Shown: positions 22,992 to 35,416 of the stretch, piece by piece
Position numbering within the stretch: the stretch's first letter is position 1
How the letters are laid out: the number at the start of each line of letters is the position of its first letter
Assembly: GCA_000708835.1 (NCBI GenBank)
Contig: DF237031.1
Coordinates: forward strand, 1-55,667
Direction: 5' to 3'
From: Klebsormidium nitens
Taxonomy: Eukaryota; Streptophyta; Klebsormidiophyceae; Klebsormidiales; Klebsormidiaceae
Length of the DNA stretch: 55,667 nt
Program-made: the position numbers and the translations under genes
Notes under the pieces: model-generated
Told to the model about the DNA's origin: nothing
What the model saw: only the letters and a program-made list of their open reading frames with translations
Databases searched by the model: none

Positions 22992-25304
22992 AACCCGGAA
23001 GTTAGCGACCCCCTTCAAGTGATTTCGTCAGACTCGCCGGTGCTAGGCGGCAGGGGCCAAACCTATCTCGCCACGTAAAAAGCCACGAGTGTCCTGGCTC
23101 GGAAAGGGCCAAGTTGACCAGACGAAAGCTTCACATAGAGAAGTGCCTATTGACGAATGAGGCGCTGCCTTTGGCTTTTGCTTGCCGCACTAAGAGCGGG
23201 GAAACAACAGTGAGTTCTTTTGGTATGAACATGTGGGCGCTATCTCTATCTCATCACGATCGTGGTGCTCATCTTTGGGCGCTTCGAAAACGAGTCCCCT
23301 CTTCATCATGGGCTTGCTTCAAGTTCTGTTGAAGCTAATAATCAAGTGCCAGCAAAGAAGAGAATGGATTCGGTGCCAGTCAATAAGCAGCACTGACTGT
23401 TCATAGTCGATAGCCAAGGTCGTCGATCGACTCACTTGAGCACTGCCCCAAAAGAAACAGACCCGGGGGGTGTCCAAGGTTGTAATTTCCTATTCAGCAA
23501 ACCCCTGTTCCGGAGAGTTCTGTAATTCCGGCAAACCATCATAGGACTGGCCTCACAATATGCCGTTCACCGGTGTCGTTAAAGTGCCCCTACTCTTCCG
23601 ATTTGCTTTTCTGCCTGTTCCCATGTATCCATCCTTGAAAATTCATGCATGTTTCGTCTCTTTTCGCTATTGTCTATATTGGTATCTTCCCCAATGCTTC
23701 GTATGTCGCCGACCGGGCGCAGATCCAATTGATGCAAACGTTCGCATACCCAGGGATCCGTTAGTGACCAGCCAATCATTACATGATTCAGGTGGCCTGG
23801 GCACAGTTCACTTCTCTTTACTCCACTATCGACTTGTCCGAGTGTCCCAGAGGCGGCCACGTCACCGCTTTCCGCCATTGCTGTTGCGGCCCCTAGCTGA
23901 GCCTTTAAGATCACAGAAAATGGTGTTGAGCAGCTCCGTTGCATACGATTCCGAGATGTTTTCAGAGATCTACATACCTTTTCTTAAAACGGTGCTTTTA
24001 AAACCCACAGCCCCAAAGGTAAGCAGGCACTTTTACCCCCTGCTGCAAATTACTAGTTGTTAGCGTACCTTTCCGAAGTTCGATCATCACGCGTTTTCTT
24101 TGATCCGGCCACTATAAAGGCCCTTTTTGTCACTCGTGCGTGCGCCGGGCCCTGGTCCTTGGGTATGCCGTGGTACCGGTCGTGTTGGTAACGTAATAGT
24201 AACGATCACTTGCAAGTTCAAAGAGCCGCTGCGCGTCGTTTTTGATCTTTTCAAACCGGTCGATGCTATGTAAATGCAAGTTAATATTACGTACCGTTGC
24301 ACAAGTACGTATTGAAAATAAGCGCCGCGGCGGCTGGGCGCCCCCCAAACCCCCGATGTGAGAATAAAAATAAGTTTTAACAAGATACTAGTCGGACGGT
24401 ATCAAGAAAGTCAAACCTTGTGTCGATGATATGAGCAGGGGACGGTCAGCTATAGCACTAATCAGCCCGGCAACTTTATCACAGGCGGCCTGTGATATGG
24501 TTGACTACTGAGTGACTCGAGCCCGGCCGTGATTTAATGGAAAGACTCTGATCCCGAGTACGGTATACGACAGGCCCGGTCTTCTAGGCTATAGCTTTGT
24601 TGGCACGGTGTCGATCCGTGCATGACTCAGGGCACGCCATTCAGAGCCGACGTGAGGGGTCGAATCATCTGATTACATCAGACCGGACAAAACAGTTTCG
24701 ATCAATTGTCATGCATTGAATTGGCTTTCGAACGTAAGAACCAATATCTGGAGTAATTCGAAGCTAAGTAGGTTGTACATCCTGATGACTAGTTAGCCTG
24801 GACGGAAGCTACCGTCCGTACACAAGACATGGTATTCACAATGATACCAATCGCACACCCTAAGTTCTAAACCGTATCCGACCTAGGGCTCCTATATATC
24901 TTGCTCGCTACCTTCCAACACCTTCTTATTTGACTAGCTAGACTGAACGAGGCTATTGGACTCACCCCACATGGGATGTAAGTGAACGATTACATCTCAT
25001 TCAACACTAAGAACCTTCCAACCGTTCCAATGAGCTTAGCTTGTACATAGATGGAACATAGTCTGCCAGGCCCTCTAATCAGTGCTCTCCAGACTTGCTA
25101 CAAATTAATAGTGTGCATTCGACGCGTGGCGTGATATCAGCGACTATCAATTATGCATGGCACACTAAGTGCAACCTGCGAATAGTAAGACGCCACTGCT
25201 ATACGTGCAGCATGTGCGGGCTTTTAGCGAATACGTATGACCATGTTCTGTACAAAGCTTGTAATGCGGTTTGCTCCGCCCTTGGACCTTGGCACCCCGG
25301 ACAA
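22992..25304. other. Intergenic stretch, no convincing gene
   Basis: Open frames such as 23560-24063 (+) and 23579-23944 (-) overlap each other and lack recognisable features. From about 24,400 to 25,280 the sequence is stop-rich in all frames. I see no RNA gene or repeat array. Confidence 0.45.
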
Positions 25305-28300
25305 CTAAATTTCGTCCACTAGGAGCTGGGTATACCAGTCCCCATGAATGCGGCTGTTTATGTCAGCCGTTCGCCCAATCTTTTCCGCCAATCCTAAAAC
25401 ATCCTCTACCAATAGACTCGCCCCAGCCCGCTTGAGCGCAATCAAAGCTAGCGCCTTTCCCAAAGGGGTCTTCGCCCCAGCGAAAACAGCCCCCCGCAGA
25501 GCAGCCGTCAGAGCCTTCCCCACCAAAAAAAAGATCGCGTCGTCCGGCCTCGTCGCTTTTGCCAAAAGTGACGTCATCTGCTTCTCCCCCACGTCAGCCC
25601 AGTCTTCCGAATTGATCCCCTCGCCCACCGCCTCTGCAAGCAGCTTCCCAACTGCTGCCAAGTTGACCGCCGGGTTATCCAACAGGTTAGCTAACCGCTT
25701 CTGCGCGGTTTCGACAACCGCCTCCAGCTTTGCCCCGGGTTTCACCCCCCTGCTCGCGAGCACCTGGCGGGTTAGCAGCAACCCAGTAACCATAACCAAA
25801 ACCCGCTGGTACCCGTTCTGCACTTCGCGGATTCTGCCCGTATCTAGTTGCAACGTCTCCGGGAGGGTTTCCTCGGTAACCCCCTGAGTTAGCGAGGCGA
25901 ATCTGAGCAAACCCAGCTTAACCAGCGTGCTTGGGGCGGTCCAGTCAACGGGTTTTGAGGCTTCTGGGGTTGGGGGAGTGCCCGCTTCTCCCAATCTCGG
26001 AGGGGGGGTCCGGGACAGCCCTGTGCGCATGGGGGGGAGAGGAACAACAGCTCGGCCTGCAGAAGAAGGCACAGAAGGATGATATAGGAATTGCGTCAAT
26101 TGCAATCAGATAGAAAACCCAGAAGGGGGTTTAGACGGACTTTTCTGTCATGCACTGCAAAAGATGGAACGCATGGTTCTGATCACGAGCATGTTTGCAT
26201 CATTCAACGAAGAAAGAGAATTCCAGAACACAAATTTCTTTTCATACACGCCAGAAGCCACGGGACTCGACCGAGACCGAAGCGAAGTCTTTTTTTACTG
26301 CGATTGAATCCAGCCAAACCCGGAGAAGACTAGTGGAGTAGACGGTTGTCAACGCATTTCGCCTTTTGAAAAGCCAAACGCTTCCAGACCGACTGATTAG
26401 ACTAACAAAAGTCTATGCTTGGTGACTATTCAACGTCCAGACTGAGCTTGTTCAAGGTTAAAAGCCTTGTTAGCAGTAACCCACCAGGCAACCCGGCCGC
26501 TGTGGCGACTGCCTCCGCCGCCTCATGATCCGTCCGGGCTGCGCCGACGCTGGCACTGACGTCAGCCAGCCACGTCACCGTTCTGGGCAGCGCCACGTGG
26601 ACGTCTTCCGCAATTTTGGGGTAGCGCTCGATGAACCACCTGAGGAGAAGGAACAGACGAATTTTTCACCAAGGGAAAACAGGCAGGAAAGGAAGGAACT
26701 TGAGTCGTCAGTGTTTGAAGGAAGATGGAACGTAAACCTCTTTGCCAAAAGCAAGTCATGAAAGACAAGGCATGAAATTTGCTTCTGGACCCAGTACGGA
26801 CACAAAGACACAATCAAATAAAACTACTCTGTGCCAGTACTCCGTCTGGGCCAAAGGCTGTCTACGCCTAGATGTACCAGTCTTTTTTCGATTGCGGCAG
26901 CAAAAGACAAAACGTCAGAAAGGAGCACCAGTCACCTAAGAATTGATGAGAACGTCCTCAGCCACCGCAGTCTTGGGAAACATGACGTCACGCCACATAA
27001 TCATGACGTCAGCCCTCACCTCCTCTCGTAGTCCACCCCCGCACTCCCCTGGAGCACCGGCGCGAGCGCGCGTAGGCGCGCGTTGCTGACGTCACGCTTC
27101 AGCACCCTCAGCCTCTCGAACACGTACCTCAGCCCCTTCACCACCGTGTCCGCCGCCCTGCTCCGTTCCGTTCCGTCCTGTCCCGCCGTTCCGCTCGAGG
27201 CCGTTCCGCCGGAAGAGAGCTCGGAGAGCAGGGCCTGGAGCGAGGCCTTCGCTTCTTCGTCGCGGGCGGGAGCGCCGAGGCGAATGATGACGTCAGCAGC
27301 ATAATGGAGGAGGCCAAGGAGGTGGGTGTAGTCGACGGTAGGGTTGTTCTCGAGAATCTGCAAAGGATTGGGTTTTACGTCGTGTCATGATTGAGCGGCA
27401 CCGATAGAGGACAACGACACCTTCTGTCGAAGGTGCCTTTCTCCTCGTACTAGCAGACTCATGCTTTCATTGTTAGGGTGGGGCTTGGACGTTAGCGGCT
27501 TGAGCGACGATTCCAAGAAGGCGGCAAATAATCACTTCTTTGCGTGCCAGGGTATCAAACTGCATCGCTTCAAAGCAGGCGGACTTCATCGCTTCGAAGA
27601 AGGCAGACTCCCCTCGTGTGTTCGACTCGCAAATTGTGTCCCCCTAGACAGAAGAGATGTTTCTCAACCCTTGCTAACATAGATGAGAAAGACGAGAGCA
27701 ATGCCAAACTAGTTCAGAAGCTGCTGAACCTCTGACAACCTCATAAATGAGTCAATCCCGGCCACCCAATCAGTTCTTGTTTACCAATTAGAACGCGAAA
27801 TAGCCGTTCGAAACCGCCACCGCTGGCGCACAGCGCTTTTACAAAGAGCTAGAACAACTTGGCCTTCCCAAAGAACTAGATCGGGGAGGAAAACACCCAC
27901 CTGCTGCAAAAGCTCCGTATCCATCCTTTCCGTGAGCTCTTCCTTCCACTTTGCCGGCACTAACCCCTCCAGTTCTCCCCTAACCTCCGCCACTAACCCA
28001 ACCACGCGCGCCCAATCCGGCGGGTTTGCTACTAACTTCTCCTTGACCGAGTCCCAGAACGCTTTCTCCATCGCGACCCCCAGTCGCGATTTGAACACAT
28101 TAACATCGAACTCCGGATCGTCGGGATCGGGCTCGTTTGCCCCTGCTGACGTGGCAGCTGACATCAGCCGCCAGTCGGGGTCGTACAGCAGCTCGTGGAC
28201 CATGTGGATGTTCTCGAAGCCGCCACGTGGCAGCGTCTCAGTGGCTGCCGAAAGCAGCGGTGCCCTGCTCAGGACGGGCGACTTTCCGAGCGTAAAGAGG

Positions 28301-31300
28301 GGAGCATAACCCTCTTGGTTAAGCGAGGGGGTTCCTGTATCCTTTCCGCCAAACAGCCGCCTCGCAATGGGCGACTTTCCAGAACCCCTAGAGCTTCTGG
28401 CGTCCGCCGCAGCGGAGGGCTCGTCAGCCGGAACCTCTAGCGGTGCTGGCTTCCTTGATGGGGAAAACTTGAACCCGCTCCGTGCCGGGGGGGTCCGTTC
28501 GCCCCCGGAAATCTGCCCCCCCGCCTCGGCCGCTTTCCCGCCAAATGCCGCCGACAGACCCCCGACCACCGGCGCCGTCCTCCCGCTGACGTCACCGCTG
28601 ACTTCACTCCCGATCCGGTTTCCGAGCGAGTCCACCTGTACGATCTCGACGGGAACGTCTAGCGGATTCCCGGACTGGGCCTCGGCCCTCTGCTGGATGA
28701 AGCGCGCTCTAAGGGTTTCGAGCGCGGCTTCCATGCGTGCCAAACCTTCTTCGCCGGTAAGCCGGTTGATACGCTCCCGCAGGAGGCCCTGATCGGAGGA
28801 GACTTGCACGCGGATCGCCTCTTGGTCGGGGGTGAGGTGCGGCGCATCTTCGCCGTGCAAGGCCTTTGTGTACTGCGCGAGGACGAGAACCATATTTGAG
28901 GACGTTTTGTCGAAATTGAAACGAAGCCTTAACCCTTCCGCATGTTCTTTTGCTCTTGATCTCGCTTTTGCGTTGCAGTGCGAAATACAAGTGTAAACGA
29001 CTGGAATACTGGGAATCCAAAACGCATCCTATTCAGGGTCACTTACAGTCACCTTGAAAGTCTTTCGTCAGGCTCTCCCAGCTTCACGGATTCCTTGGCC
29101 AAAAGTCTATGGGGATTGAAATCAAAGGCTTTTTAACATTTCCTTGCTCTGACCACTTAACATGCCAGATAGCTCACGCAGGTGTCCAACGGGAAGTGAA
29201 AGTCTTCCATTAGGACGGTCACAGAACAAAGACCTACTCGCATTTTAGTAGCCAATCTGCATTTTCTTGACGAGCCATGACGGTTCACAGCTCACCCAGC
29301 GAACCCGCACCAAAACAGAAGAACCAAATCTCGCGTATACAAAAATCAGTTACAAAAAGAGGGACCTGTCAAACGACAATGAATTATCTGTACATAAATT
29401 CGTACAAACGAGCTTACCTGGTGCATCGACGACTCCAGTTGTAGCGCCACTTTGATGAGGTCCCCTTCCAGGCTGCCCAGGTCCTTCACCTTCCAGGCGA
29501 CGAACTGATCCAAGTAGTGCAGCCACGCCGAGTCGAAGTCTTTGAGCTGCTCTGCAAACCTCTTCTTCCGGGGAGAGGACGCGGCAACCGCAGGTCCATC
29601 GTACGACTCTGCAGGAAAAAACCGCGTTTATTACACTTTCGACTTCGAAACAAGTTTGAACAGTACACACATCGAAACCCCAGGAAATCTAGAATCGAAA
29701 ACCTCTTTGTTGCGGCGGTAAACAGCGTTGTCCTAAAGAATAAGAGGAAGAGTTGGACATGCGTGAAACTGAACAGATCTGTTCGTCGGCCAAAACCTTT
29801 CTACAGCTGGAAATCTTCCTCCCTCAATTACAAAATATTCGTTTGAGAGACATGAGCATGCTCTCTCCTTCGACCACAAACCACCATCTGGACCAAGAAA
29901 AGCAGCTGCTCGTAGGGCTTCGATGTGCATCGATGCAAACGACGTCGTGAGAGAAGGGCAGCCAAGAAAATTGAGGACGAAACCGCATGACCTTCAACTC
30001 AATCTATAAAGTTCTGAAGGCACTACAAAACAAGGGGTTCCGTACCTCTGGGGCTGCTGCCCCCCGAATCGAAGTTGCGCTCCACAACAGTAATCACTAG
30101 CTCCTCGAACAAAGGGAGGAGCCGCTTCGAGGCCTCAGTCAGGGCGGCTTCCCGGGGACCTGCAAAAAAAAAGGTGCTGAGGTGCCAATATTCTGTTGGT
30201 CGCATTTCGGAGCATGACACGTGGCACAGTCCTCGCTTGTACGTAAGTTGAAAGCCCGATTTGAAGCTTCCCAAGCGGGGCGATCTTCTGGGAGAGCCGA
30301 ATTCTGACAGGTGTCAGAGCTTTTGCTGACGTATCGAGATGACGTTCAGAGCTGGCAGATCGAAAGGAGGAAAGCACAAAAGTGGAAATCGAAAGCTCTT
30401 GAAAAGGCAATTACCGACCAGTCCTTGGTAGACATTGCAATTTGGCGGAGGCAGAACAAGAGAACAAGAGTGCAATATCAGACGGAGAACATGCCACCTC
30501 CTCAAAACGAAGATCGCGGACGTCTAACCGACGCACATGAGCGTGAGAGGAAAGAACGTGCTATCAAAGTCCCAAGCACGTAATTGACAGCAGAGACGGC
30601 TGTTATTAAGCTAAGCCCTGTAAAGGCGATGCCTCCTTGGAAAACCACGACCTGGAAACTTGGGCAGAACGAGAGTGCGCAGAATCTGACTCACCCCTCT
30701 CGTTGAACACAGCCTCTTGATGCCCCAAAATCATAAACGCGCACAGAAACACCCGCGCCGGGTACCGCTCCGAGAAGGTATTCACACCCGCGGGGCTGTT
30801 CCCACCGGGGCTCGGAACGCCCTTTGGGCTGCTCCGTAGGCCACTGCGAACGCCTGGGCTGGGGTGTGAATGCGCTCCTGGGCTGCGGTGTGAATGCACT
30901 CTGGGGCTGCTGGAAGGGCTTGGAGACGGGCTGCGACGGGGGCGGGACGCTTCGGAGAGGCGGCGGAGTAAATGCTCGACCGTCGTGCCCTTGTGAGAAC
31001 CGTCCGAGAGCAGCAGCCTGTAAACAAGTGCATGGCCTATGTTAGCGTGAACACCGTGACTGAGAAGATAAGGGGCTTTGCACCGACAACTAGCCGTTTG
31101 TGTTCCCAAAAAATCTGTTGCAATTCAACTGAAACGTCATGAGGTTCTTCAAATGACTGCTGTTCGCAAGGGACGGTCGTGCATGCTTCGGACAGAAGCG
31201 GTCTGACAGCGAAAACAAAACCTGACGGAAAATGCAAGCTTTTTGGTTCCCTCCTGTTATAGATGTTTTAGATGTTTTGAACATCAGGGCCTAGGCACCA

Positions 31301-34300
31301 CCTCGACATAACGAAGACAAGATGCTCCATGACAGAGGAAGGAATGCTCCATGAGCGGGTATAACAAGCTGTTCATGTACTCGGTTCTTCAGAAGGGCCT
31401 CCGTTTGAGGTATGCAGAAACCTCTGGAGTAGCGAACCCACGATCTCAAAAGAACAACAGTAAGTAAGGACGAGATTGAGATTCCGCGCACCTGGTCTCT
31501 AGCCTTGCAAGCAGCTCCTTGGAAGCCTTGACAGTCTTTGCTGACGTGATCGACCCGGCGAAGCGCTCGAACGGCAGCTTGGTTGCGGTCCCCTGGCTGA
31601 CGTCACACGCCTGGAACTCCTCCGCCAGCTGGGCGGTCGTCTTGTTCTGCTGCCGGAACGCCTTCCAGTGCCTGCAGGAGCCGAAAGTGGTGTCAAACGT
31701 CTATGATATCGGACAGGCTCGTAACAATGACACTCTTTGACAGCTACGCGCAAACCTTCAGCCTGGCAGTTGCCTATTCCTACTGCAAGACTCCAGAAGT
31801 CACACCCTTTCCTGACAGCATCCCTGCTGAGCTTGTCATCAGGCGAACGCCTTGAATCGCGAACTCCGATTGCACAAAGGAACCGGGTCCACGTCCGGGG
31901 TTAACAACTGCGAACTAAAGCTGGCAATTGTCGTTGCCAGTTTCGAACTTCAAAGCCAGAATACCCCAACCCAACAATTCTCAAAAGCAACCCGGAACAG
32001 ACACAGCATACAAGAGTAAAGGCACCTCACCTCGTGAGTTTTCAACTGATTCCTGAGCGGCGCCTGACGCCTGATACTGAGGCCGACCCTTTTACGTTGG
32101 TTCGAAAAGCCGAAGAAGTCCCGGGTTGACCCCCGAAAAACATACCTAGCAAGTTTCCTGCTGAGCTTGTCCCCGTGCGAAGCCCGGCGCTTGAGGTTGA
32201 GGCTGCCCCTCTCCTGCTGCAGCTGCTGGCGGCGCGTTGACGCGCGCACCAGCTTCTCCTCCAGCTTCTCCTGCCGCGCGCGCGCGCCCTGGTCGCGCGC
32301 CTCCAGAACGGCCCGCGCAATTTCTCGTGCCTGGAAAGACGAGATGTCGAACTTTCAGATCCTATAGCTTTGCTATGTTGCAACTGTAGAATGGTCGAGG
32401 CATTCTCCCTTCGCCTGAAAGCGACAAGAAGTAGTACATGAATAGCTTTCAAATCATGAAGTTTTCCCCATTGCAAAAAGCACCAGCTTTTCCTCCGACT
32501 TCTCCTGCCGCCCACGCACGCCCTGGTCACGCGCTTCCAGAACGGACCGCGCAATCTCCCTCGCCTGGAAGGCGACAGGATGTAGGTTTCAATTCAAGGA
32601 TTCTAAGAAGCGAGGCGTTTTTTTTCTGAGAGAAGCGGCAGTATGCTTTTCGAGCTTCTCCAGCAAGCGCCGCGCGCCCTCGATGCGCGCTTCTTGAACG
32701 GCCCAGGCAATCTCCCCCACCTAAAAGCAACGGAAAGTACAATGAACTCCAGGGTTTTAGAAAGACTCTTCGGTGACAATTTACAGAATTCTTCTCCAAA
32801 TTCTCCTGCCGCGCGCGCGCGCCCTGGTCGCAGGCTTCCAGAACGGCCCACGCAATCTCTCGTGCCTGAAAAGATGCAATGTTCAACTTTCGGAGTCAAA
32901 AGCTTTGCTAAGTTGCGCGTTCAGAGCGCTCTAGACAATCTCCCTTGGCCTGAGAGCGACAAGAAGTAGGCTTCAGAGTTATTGCTTCCAGGTCTTCAGG
33001 TTATTCTCGGTTAAAAATCAGCGACTTCTGTTCCAGCTTCTCCTCCCGTGCGCGCTCCTTGGTCGTGAGGCTTTAGAACGGCCCATGCCATCTTTCATGA
33101 TTCATCATTCGAATCCAGGGCCTCTAACATGGACCTTGGCGAGCATCTTTAAGACAGGGTCTCTTGCGCCTGCATGATTCGATGATAACGTGCAACACGT
33201 TCTCTCGATAGAGATGTCGCCCTGATGATCGCTTTTCAGGCTCCTCTCAAAACCATTTGGGAATTTCTAAGGACTTCCCGGAGTCCCCTGGAAATCTGTC
33301 AGGACCTTCGTACCAAAAACGTTCGGCAACGTAATGATACGAAGCACAAGATCTAGCAAAAGATAAGTCGTCACCGACTTTTGTTGCTCCCGAAAATCTT
33401 GTGTGTGCTCTGCCGCATTTCCCCATGCCCCTAGAACAAGGAAACCAGGACATTAAGCCGTAGGTCGGAAAGAAGGGATCCAACCCCTAGAAGCCCATCA
33501 TCCCGCCACAGCAGAGAAACTGCGGCTGTCGTACCTGCAGATAGCGCTCCGCCGCCTTGCCCCGCTCCGCCTCCAGGAGCGCCGCCCTGCGCTGTTCCGC
33601 CTTCACGAGGCGCTGCCAGGTGGCGTCCCAGCGACGCTCGGCGCTGCCCTGGCGGCGCGCTAGGCGTTGCTCGTGAGACGCGAAGTAGGCGGCTAGGCGA
33701 TCCTGGTCCCTTGCGAGCAGCTCGGTTCTGTGAGGATATAGACAAAAACATGTTTGGATTTGTAAATTCTGTTTGAATATGTGGAAGTTGTTAGGGTATG
33801 TTTAAATTTGTTTGAATCTGTTTAAATCTGTTGGGATACTACAAGGTTTGTTTCTTAGCCCTCACCGACAGATTATGATGCGGAAAGAAGTAACTACTGA
33901 ACAAATCTCCAGTGGAGCTTCGCAATGGGCCTGCAACTAAGGTGCTGCTTGTGAGAGGCGAAGTAAGCGGCGGGGCAGTCCTGGTCACTTGCAAGCAGCT
34001 TCGCGACAGAGGGGAAAGGAAAATCAAAAGCAATACGGAAGACCTAGAAGGCCCCTGAGAGCAGGAACAAGGAGCCGCACAGAACAGCACATAGGATCCG
34101 AAGACTCAAGAGCACATCTGGCAACCCAAGCATGTGACCCAATCATCCACCAACACTTTATGCAGATTCTATCGCACCTGCATCCAACTTTCTCCATGCC
34201 ATAGAAAAAGCCTTTGTGCGCACTCCTGAGTCTAGCTTCTCAAGGTCTGGACGTATCGGCTTTGAGGCTTCCTGATCTGCGGTTGCAGCCCTTTTGCAAC

Positions 34301-35416
34301 CCACCAAAGATCCTTGTTCCCCTCTCCTATTCCAGATGATATGAAAACAAAGAGTCCCACAACCCCTTTTGGAGGAGGAAATCCATGCCAGACGATGAGA
34401 CACGAAGCTGAGCAAGCGAATGCCAGAAGCTCACCGTTTCGCTTCTGCAGCAGAAAGCCGGGCCTCCAGCTTAGCCGCCAATTCCTCGCTCGAGAAGGAC
34501 ACCGGGACTGGGCTCTTCTGCTTTGGCTTCGCCTTGTTGGACAGCCAGTCAAGGAACTCCTTTCTGCAGAGGCATGTGTAATTAAGCTTACTACTCTTCA
34601 TTCTTTTGAGAACCCAATAAGCTGAACATGGTATTTGGCCCAACGATGTTTTTACTTCCAAATCTTAGTGTTGACTGTCGAACCTTCAGCTGTGGCTCTG
34701 ATCTGAGAGAAAGCCAGTATCACATTTGCATCGCTAATAACATTGAAGTCCAAACAAACGCCATTTATATAGAACCATACCACTTTGATTAGCAACAATG
34801 GTTTTCCGCAGGTAGAGTGCCGAGACCGACAAAAGCAGGGTAGCCCTCGTCATTTCTGTCTGACTAGGGCTTCGCAAAAGGCATTCATTAACACTGGTTC
34901 AACACTAACCCTCTTTTCTTGATTAATCCCTGCAGTCTCTCAGTGCTGTTGCTGGGCCATGAAAATGCAAGTGTAACCTCCCATCTTTTACCTTGCCTTT
35001 GGCGTTGCTAAAGTTCGATGACCTGGGGGGTGAGAATCACAGACTTTTATCCAAAAATTGCTTGACGGAGAGCATATTGAACAAAACGAGTTTGGCTTTC
35101 CAGCCCTGTTCCACGATTCAGAAACAAGGGAATGGTATCGTGCTGGAAGAAGATGACTAGGAGGTAAACAAGTTTCAGTTCAGACTAACCTCCTCTTCTC
35201 AGCCAAGATCAGCTTCTGGTCAATCTCTTCATTGCTGTAGGGCCGTGCGATCTCGCTACGCTCTGCCAGCCTCTTCTCCAAGCCCTTTGGGATGGGGCTG
35301 CCTTGCCCCTCCATTTCAATGTCAAAAGCCAGCGCCGATCTGGGGGATCCCCCGAGGCCGGTGACATCATCGCTGATGTCAATGGCAAGAGCTGGCCGCC
35401 GCGCCGATGCCATCAT
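25305..35416 (-). CDS. TCP11-like protein (T-complex protein 11 family), 12 exons, ~1252 aa
   Basis: Minus-strand exons read 35416-35190, 34563-34435, 33727-33535, 32330-32146, 31671-31492, 31017-30695, 30159-30046, 29608-29418, 28872-27901, 27357-27020, 26639-26485 and 26056-25305 (TAG). Phases agree throughout. The layout matches plant TCP11-like proteins: an N-terminal basic/acidic helix ([12 protein letters not shown] then [12 protein letters not shown]), long coiled coils, [19 protein letters not shown], a [14 protein letters not shown] block, [33 protein letters not shown], and [20 protein letters not shown]. The C-terminus carries [20 protein letters not shown] followed by a helical, hydrophobic region. 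Plant members are usually 1,000-1,200 residues. A Ser/Pro/His/Arg insert with HSHRSPG-type repeats interrupts exon 6, and exon 9 has a 150-residue low-complexity insert. Molecular role in plants is poorly defined; the animal member acts in sperm cAMP signalling. Start at 35416 or 35413 (tandem ATG). Confidence 0.9.
30790..30960 (-). repeat. Short coding repeats (HSH.SPG) inside the TCP11-like exon 6
   Basis: GTGTGAATGCGCTCCTGGGCTGC-type units recur two to three times on the plus strand. Read on the coding strand they give HSHRSPGA and HSHPSPGV within an [11 protein letters not shown] context. This creates an Arg/Ser/Pro-rich linker at a point where plant homologues are usually compact. Confidence 0.7.
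32470..33105 (-). repeat. Four decayed copies of the 5' part of TCP11-like exon 4
   Basis: The functional exon starts at 32330 ([20 protein letters not shown] onward). Related stretches at about 32475-32575, 32640-32725, 32785-32880 and 33015-33100 repeat its first ~85 bases, roughly 130-230 bases apart. The copy at 32785-32880 is the best preserved: it keeps the GGCACGAGAGATTGCGTGGG start and the Arg-rich GCGCGCGCG core. Most keep CAG or similar acceptor remnants. None is followed by a donor in the right phase. Confidence 0.85.
33945..34015 (-). repeat. Decayed copy of the 5' part of TCP11-like exon 3
   Basis: This repeats the start of the exon that begins at 33727. Shared on the plus strand are TTGTGAGAGGCGAAGTAAGC versus TCGTGAGACGCGAAGTAGGC, TCCTGGTC-C-CTTGC, and GAGCAGCT or AAGCAGCT. 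It lies about 285 bases upstream in transcript direction. Confidence 0.75.

Noticed and set aside
25348-28792. Long plus-strand open frames (25348-25887, 28367-28792 and others)
   Set aside because: They are antisense shadows of GC-rich TCP11-like exons, which carry family motifs in the minus-strand frame.
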